From Pseudomonas lactucae (lineage in GTDB: Bacteria; Pseudomonadota; Gammaproteobacteria; Pseudomonadales; Pseudomonadaceae): a DNA stretch of 37,038 bases. Position numbers and translations under genes: made by a program. The notes below the pieces were generated by a model, which saw nothing but the letters and a program-made list of their open reading frames with translations, made no database searches and had not been told where the DNA came from. Shown here one piece after another: positions 33,178-37,038 of the stretch. Where the stretch lies: the NCBI RefSeq assembly GCF_016937615.1, contig NZ_JAFHKI010000154.1, forward strand, positions 1 to 37,038. The letters are read 5' to 3'. Within the stretch, counting starts at the first letter, position 1. Each line of letters opens with the position of its first letter.

Positions 33178-33962
33178 GCCGCACCGCCTTTTTTCACTTG
33201 ATACGCCGGGTGCCAGCGCAGCCACACACGTTCCAGGCCACGCGCCGCCAGGTCAGCCAGCTTGCCGAGGATCGCGTACATCACGATGGCCAGCACCACC
33301 ACGTCGGTTTGCAGGAACTCACGGGCGTTCATCGCCAGGTAACCGATGCCCGAGCTGGCGGAGATGGTTTCCGCCACGATCAGCGTCAACCACATAAAGC
33401 CCAGGGCAAAGCGCACGCCCACCAGGATCGACGGCAGCGCCCCCGGCAGGATCACCTGCCAGAACAGGCTGAAACCGGACAAGCCGTAGCTGCGCGACAT
33501 TTCCACCAGCGCCGGGTCGACGTTGCGGATGCCGTGATAGGTGTTCAGGTAGATCGGAAACAGCGTGCCGAGGGCCACCAGGAAAATCTTCGCAGTCTCG
33601 TCGATCCCGAACCACAGGATCACCAGCGGGATCAACGCCAGGTGCGGCACGTTGCGGATCATCTGCACCGAGCTGTCCAGCAGGCGTTCGCCCCACGTCG
33701 ACAGGCCGGTGATAAACCCCAGCGCCAGGCCGATGCTGCCACCGATCACAAAGCCCAGGCCGGCCCGCCAGCCACTGATAGCCAGGTGCGTCCAGATTTC
33801 GCCGCTGCGCACCAGGTTGACCCCAGCCTCAATCACGGCACTGGGGGCCGGCAGAATACGCGTCGACAACCAGCCCGCCGACACCGACAACTGCCACACC
33901 GCCAGCAATAGAATCGGCAGCACCCAGGGCGCCACGCGATGACTCAGTTTTTCATAGCTCAT
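33174..33962 (-). CDS. ssuC: SsuC, aliphatic sulfonate ABC transporter permease
   Basis: 262-aa inner-membrane permease. About six hydrophobic segments (first, VAPWVLPILLLAVWQLSV) and the cytoplasmic EAA loop EMSRSYGLSGFSLFWQVILPGALPS (Glu-Met-Ser variant). The C-terminus is basic (RWHPAYQVKKGGAA). ATG 33962 begins nine bases after the ssuD stop. Works with SsuA and SsuB. Confidence 0.96.
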   Translation of the reverse strand: MSYEKLSHRVAPWVLPILLLAVWQLSVSAGWLSTRILPAPSAVIEAGVNLVRSGEIWTHLAISGWRAGLGFVIGGSIGLALGFITGLSTWGERLLDSSVQMIRNVPHLALIPLVILWFGIDETAKIFLVALGTLFPIYLNTYHGIRNVDPALVEMSRSYGLSGFSLFWQVILPGALPSILVGVRFALGFMWLTLIVAETISASSGIGYLAMNAREFLQTDVVVLAIVMYAILGKLADLAARGLERVWLRWHPAYQVKKGGAA

Positions 33963-33971
33963 AACGCCGCC

Positions 33972-35120
33972 TCAGCTCTGTGACGCGGCTTTGGGAAGGA
34001 TATCGTTGGCGACCATTTCGCCGAACGGGCTCACGTAACCGGCGCTTTTCGGCAGCTCGGGACGTTCGATATCCAGGTGCGGGAACAGCAGTTCGGCGAC
34101 CCGATACGATTCTTCCAGGTGTGGATAACCGGAGAAGATAAAGGTATCGATGCCCAACGCTGCGTACTCCTTGACCCGCGCCGCAACGGTTGGGCCATCG
34201 CCCACCAGCGCGGTACCCGCACCGCCGCGCACCAGGCCGACGCCGGCCCACAGGTTGGGGCTGACTTCGAGATTGTCGCGGTTGCCGCCATGCAAGGCCG
34301 CCATGCGTTGTTGCCCGACCGAATCGAAGCGCGCCAGGGAGGCCTGGGCGCGGGCGATGGTATCGTCATCCAGATGGGAGATCAGTTTGTCGGCGGCTTT
34401 CCAGGCTTCATCGTTGGTTTCGCGCACGATCACATGCAGACGAATGCCGAAGCGCACCGTGCGCCCAAGCTTGGCGGCCTTGGCGCGTACCTGCTCGATT
34501 TTCTCGGCAACCGCAGCCGGTGGCTCGCCCCAGGTCAGCACCATTTCCACTTGCTCGGCAGCCAAATCCTGAGCGGCTTCGGAAGAACCACCGAAGTACA
34601 AAGGCGGTCGCGGTTGCTGGATCGGTGGATAGAGCAATTTGGCGCCTTTGACGCTGATGTGCTCGCCGTCGTAGTCCACGGTTTCACCTTCCAGCACGCG
34701 GCGCCAGATGCGCGTGAACTCGACCGAAGCCTGGTAACGCTCTTCGTGACTGAGGAACAAGCCATCACCGGCCAATTCTTCCGGATCACCGCCAGTGACC
34801 AGATTGAACAATGCCCGGCCGCCGGACAGACGATCCAGAGTCGCGGCCTGACGCGCCGCCACCGTCGGGGAAATGATCCCGGGGCGCAGGGCGACAAGGA
34901 ATTTCAGACGCTGGGTCACCGGGATCAGCGACGCGGCCACCAGCCACGAGTCCTCGCAGGAGCGCCCGGTGGGGATCAAAACGCCGTCAAAACCCAGGCG
35001 GTCAGCGGCCTGGGCCACTTGCTGCAAATAACCGTGGTCGACGGCGCGTGCGCCTTCGGCGGTGCCAAGGTAGTGGCCGTCGCCGTGGGTAGGCAGGAAC
35101 CAGAAAATATTGAGGCTCAT
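33972..35120 (-). CDS. ssuD: SsuD, FMNH2-dependent alkanesulfonate monooxygenase
   Basis: Releases sulfite from alkanesulfonates using O2 and FMNH2 supplied by SsuE. 382 aa, the length of well-studied SsuD proteins. Luciferase-like TIM barrel with MSLNIFWFLPTHGDGHYLG, VLIPTGRSCEDSWLV, FNLVTGGDPEEL and YFGGSSEAAQDLAAE. ATG 35120 has AGGAG upstream. Cytoplasmic. Between ssuA and ssuC on the same strand. Confidence 0.97.
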   Translation of the reverse strand: MSLNIFWFLPTHGDGHYLGTAEGARAVDHGYLQQVAQAADRLGFDGVLIPTGRSCEDSWLVAASLIPVTQRLKFLVALRPGIISPTVAARQAATLDRLSGGRALFNLVTGGDPEELAGDGLFLSHEERYQASVEFTRIWRRVLEGETVDYDGEHISVKGAKLLYPPIQQPRPPLYFGGSSEAAQDLAAEQVEMVLTWGEPPAAVAEKIEQVRAKAAKLGRTVRFGIRLHVIVRETNDEAWKAADKLISHLDDDTIARAQASLARFDSVGQQRMAALHGGNRDNLEVSPNLWAGVGLVRGGAGTALVGDGPTVAARVKEYAALGIDTFIFSGYPHLEESYRVAELLFPHLDIERPELPKSAGYVSPFGEMVANDILPKAASQS

Positions 35121-35145
35121 GGAGTTGTCTCCTGAAGAAATCGGA

Positions 35146-36114
35146 TTACGGCGCGTTGGCCACCGCGGCGGGTGGTGTCCAGATCACGTCCTTGATGCTC
35201 AAGGGTTTGGGGATCAATTTGAGTTGATAGAAGCTGTCGGCGATTTTCTGTTGGGCGGCGACCACTTCCGGGGTCAGGAACAACGCGCCATAGCCCTGGC
35301 GCTTCACCGAGGTCAGGGTGATGTCAGCCGGCAGGCCAAGCAGCGGCGCGACTTGTTCAGTGACTTCCTGCGGATTGGCCTTGGACCATTCGCCCACCGC
35401 GCGTACTTCTTCCACCAGCGCCTTGATCACCTGCGGGTGTTGCTCGGCATACGGCTTGGTCGCCAGGTAGAACTGGTGGTTGTCAGCAATGCCGGTGCCG
35501 TCACGCAAGGTGCGCGCTTGCAGCTGTTTCTCGGCGGCGGCCTGGTACGGGTCCCAGATCACCCAGGCGTCCACGCTGCCACGCTCGAACGCGGCGCGGG
35601 CATCGGCAGGCGGCAGGAACACGGTTTGTACGTCGGTGTATTTCAGGCCTGCATCTTCCAGGGCACGTACCAGCAGGTAGTGCACGTTGGAGCCTTTATT
35701 GAGCACGATTTTCTTGCCCTTGAGCTCGGTCACCGACTTGATCGCCGAGTCTTTCGGCACCAGGATCGCTTCGCTGGTCGGCGCCGGCGGCTCGTAGGCC
35801 ACATAGAGCAGATCGGCACCGGCAGCCTGGGCAAACACCGGCGGGGTTTCGCCGGTAACGCCGAAGTCGATGGAGCCGACGTTCAGGCCCTCAAGCAGTT
35901 GCGGGCCGCCGGGAAACTCGGTCCATTGCACCTGAACGCCTTGGGCCGCCAGGCGTTTTTCCAGGGTGCCCTTGGCTTTGAGCAGCACCAGGGTGCCGTA
36001 TTTCTGATAACCGATCCGCAGGGTCTCGGCGGCTTGGGCTTGAACAATGGCGCCGAAGGACACAGCCGCAGCAAACAGTGCGACCAGACCACGACGCAAG
36101 ATGACAGTGCGCAT
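35146..36114 (-). CDS. ssuA: SsuA, periplasmic aliphatic sulfonate-binding protein
   Basis: 322-aa binding protein with signal peptide MRTVILRRGLVALFAAAVSFGAIVQAQA. NMT1/SsuA type: LRIGYQKYGTLVLLKAKGTL, VQWTEFPGGPQLLEGLNVG, SIDFGVTGETPPVFAQAAGADL, LNKGSNVHYLLVRALE. Delivers sulfonates to SsuBC. ATG 36114 has GGAGAG upstream. 25 bp before ssuD. Confidence 0.96.
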   Translation of the reverse strand: MRTVILRRGLVALFAAAVSFGAIVQAQAAETLRIGYQKYGTLVLLKAKGTLEKRLAAQGVQVQWTEFPGGPQLLEGLNVGSIDFGVTGETPPVFAQAAGADLLYVAYEPPAPTSEAILVPKDSAIKSVTELKGKKIVLNKGSNVHYLLVRALEDAGLKYTDVQTVFLPPADARAAFERGSVDAWVIWDPYQAAAEKQLQARTLRDGTGIADNHQFYLATKPYAEQHPQVIKALVEEVRAVGEWSKANPQEVTEQVAPLLGLPADITLTSVKRQGYGALFLTPEVVAAQQKIADSFYQLKLIPKPLSIKDVIWTPPAAVANAP

Positions 36115-36207
36115 GGCGCTCTCTCCAAATATGCGTTTAGGGTTTTGGCTGCACCTGCTTGGCCGTTGGCGGCTGAGTAAGGTGAGTGTTTCTTAAGTGG
36201 GTAAGGC

Positions 36208-36801
36208 TCAGATACTCCAGCGAGCCGTCAGCAAACGGTCATTCAATGCATGCGGGTCCAACGGTTTCGGGCGACGGGCCATGGCGCTGTAGAGCGTTTC
36301 CAGCGCCTCATGCAAACGGTGTTCAAGCACCGGCACCAACTGCGCCTGGGCACTGCCTTCGCCATAGGCGATCTGGCTGTCTTCGGCAAAGATCCCGTGG
36401 AGCAATTCCTGGGCCTTGAGGGCCGACAACACCGGCTTCAGCGCGTAGTCCACCGCCAGCATATGGGCGATGCTGCCGCCAGTGGCCATCGGCAACACGA
36501 CCTTGTGCGCCAGGGCGCGTTCGGGCAGCAGGTCGAGCACGGTTTTCAGCGCGCCGGAGAACGAGGCCTTGTAGACCGGCGTTGCTATCACCAAGCCATC
36601 CGCATTAGCCACTTGCTGCAACAGGTCGATGACCTTGGGGCTGTCGAAGCGCGCATGCAGCAAGTCTTCGGCCGGGAAGTCCCGTACCTGGTAACTCACC
36701 ACCTCAACGCCTTTGTCTTGTAACCATTGACGGGTTTTCTCCAGCAAGACCCCGGAGCGGGAACGCTGGCTGGGACTGCCTCCGAGTGTGACGACCAACA
36801 T
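36208..36801 (-). CDS. ssuE: SsuE, NAD(P)H-dependent FMN reductase
   Basis: 197-aa flavodoxin-fold reductase supplying FMNH2 to SsuD. FMN-phosphate loop LGGSPSQRSRSGVLLEK near the N-terminus, DGLVIATPVYKASFSGALKTVL mid-protein, and LPMATGGSIAHMLAVDYALKPVL. The start ATG 36801 (MLVVTLGGS) is family-like; the open frame to 36855 adds 18 residues. First gene of the ssu operon; 93 bp separate it from ssuA. Confidence 0.95.
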   Translation of the reverse strand: MLVVTLGGSPSQRSRSGVLLEKTRQWLQDKGVEVVSYQVRDFPAEDLLHARFDSPKVIDLLQQVANADGLVIATPVYKASFSGALKTVLDLLPERALAHKVVLPMATGGSIAHMLAVDYALKPVLSALKAQELLHGIFAEDSQIAYGEGSAQAQLVPVLEHRLHEALETLYSAMARRPKPLDPHALNDRLLTARWSI

Positions 36802-36953
36802 GCAGGAATTCCTTGAGCAAGTGCCGGCGGTTCGCTGGGTGGGCGATGGCGCCAAGATGAAACAGACCTTACCAGCAGATTCATATATCTATAAATCTTA
36901 TTTTTTCATTTGTTTATTCTTTAAATGCATATGAGATTTATAAGTCGCCAGGC
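36802..36953 (-). promoter_or_regulatory. AT-rich ssu promoter region with a 9-base dyad
   Basis: Upstream of ssuE, bases 36880-36945 are strongly A/T-rich against a GC-rich background. TATAAATCT (36890-36898) and AGATTTATA (36934-36942) are perfect inverted arms 35 bases apart. Sulfonate operons in pseudomonads are activated by CysB-type LysR regulators on long AT-rich sites, which this resembles. I cannot place a -10 with confidence. Confidence 0.55.
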
Positions 36954-36979
36954 GAAAAAAAAGGCCGTTGAAACGGCCT
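36954..36979 (-). terminator. Rho-independent terminator of a minus-strand gene beyond the right edge
   Basis: AGGCCGT (36962-36968) and ACGGCCT (36973-36979) form a stem with a TGAA loop. Read on the minus strand, eight or more T follow. It therefore ends a transcript entering from the right, just before the ssu promoter. Confidence 0.85.
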
Positions 36980-37029
36980 GAAAACCCCTGCTATGTGATT
37001 CGGTTTGCAACTTGAAATGCAGTCAAAAC

Positions 37030-37038
37030 GTGGGAGGG
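37030..37038. repeat. Partial REP element at the window edge
   Basis: The window ends GTGGGAGGG, the left arm of the TGTGGGAG-type REP. The other half would lie outside. Confidence 0.4.

Noticed and set aside
34077..35135. 352-codon open frame on plus opposite ssuD
   Set aside because: Shadow of ssuD with low-complexity His/Gln/Asp-rich translation and no family signature.

Overview
The window reads as chromosome of a fluorescent Pseudomonas (P. fluorescens group). Gene content and order follow the P. aeruginosa stretch PA0337 (ptsP) back to PA0295 (spu locus) closely. GC is high, and intergenic gaps carry the 'GTGGGAG...CTCCCAC' REP hairpins typical of this group. There is no phage, transposase, CRISPR array, rRNA or tRNA that I can see. 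It is core metabolic chromosome, not an accessory island. I did not find a previously undescribed system.

Layout. 1-6.4 kb: rppH-ptsP (RNA pyrophosphohydrolase and the nitrogen PTS enzyme I), a HisN-type HAD phosphatase, a small DUF2269 membrane protein, and the divergent pair ilvA / rpiA. 6.5-9.4 kb: two tandem SdiA-regulated (YjiK-like) envelope beta-propellers, a REPIN, and a fumarylacetoacetase-fold hydrolase. 9.4-12.3 kb: D-2-hydroxyglutarate dehydrogenase divergent from serA. SerA makes D-2-hydroxyglutarate as a by-product and the dehydrogenase clears it. 12.3-17 kb: small proteins (DUF4399, a half-size solute-binding protein, DUF523, a 2OG-Fe(II) oxygenase, DUF2059, an alpha/beta hydrolase, a thioredoxin-fold DUF6436 protein). 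17-20.8 kb: a HacB-like Ntn-hydrolase acylase (probable acyl-homoserine-lactone acylase), an AraC regulator and a divergent AhpD/CMD-family protein. 20.9-31.2 kb: the polyamine locus, spuBCDEFGH on the minus strand and spuI divergent on plus. It combines an ABC importer, two binding proteins, two gamma-glutamylpolyamine synthetases and an aminotransferase. 31.3-32 kb: an orphan TetR regulator. 32-37 kb: the ssuEADCBF operon for taurine/alkanesulfonate sulfur scavenging, behind an AT-rich promoter.

Oddities. Four otherwise well-conserved genes (ptsP, DUF2269, araC-type, spuI) carry five short reading-frame breaks. All are net deletions of one or two bases in G/C-rich tracts, with intact homologous sequence on both sides. 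Because conserved genes are hit in the same way, base-calling or assembly error is at least as likely as real decay. Other points of interest are a solute-binding protein with its second lobe cleanly missing, a REP hairpin that encodes the C-terminus of the DUF523 protein, the absence of spuA between spuI and spuB, hairpins between spu cistrons, and a dyad in the ssu promoter.
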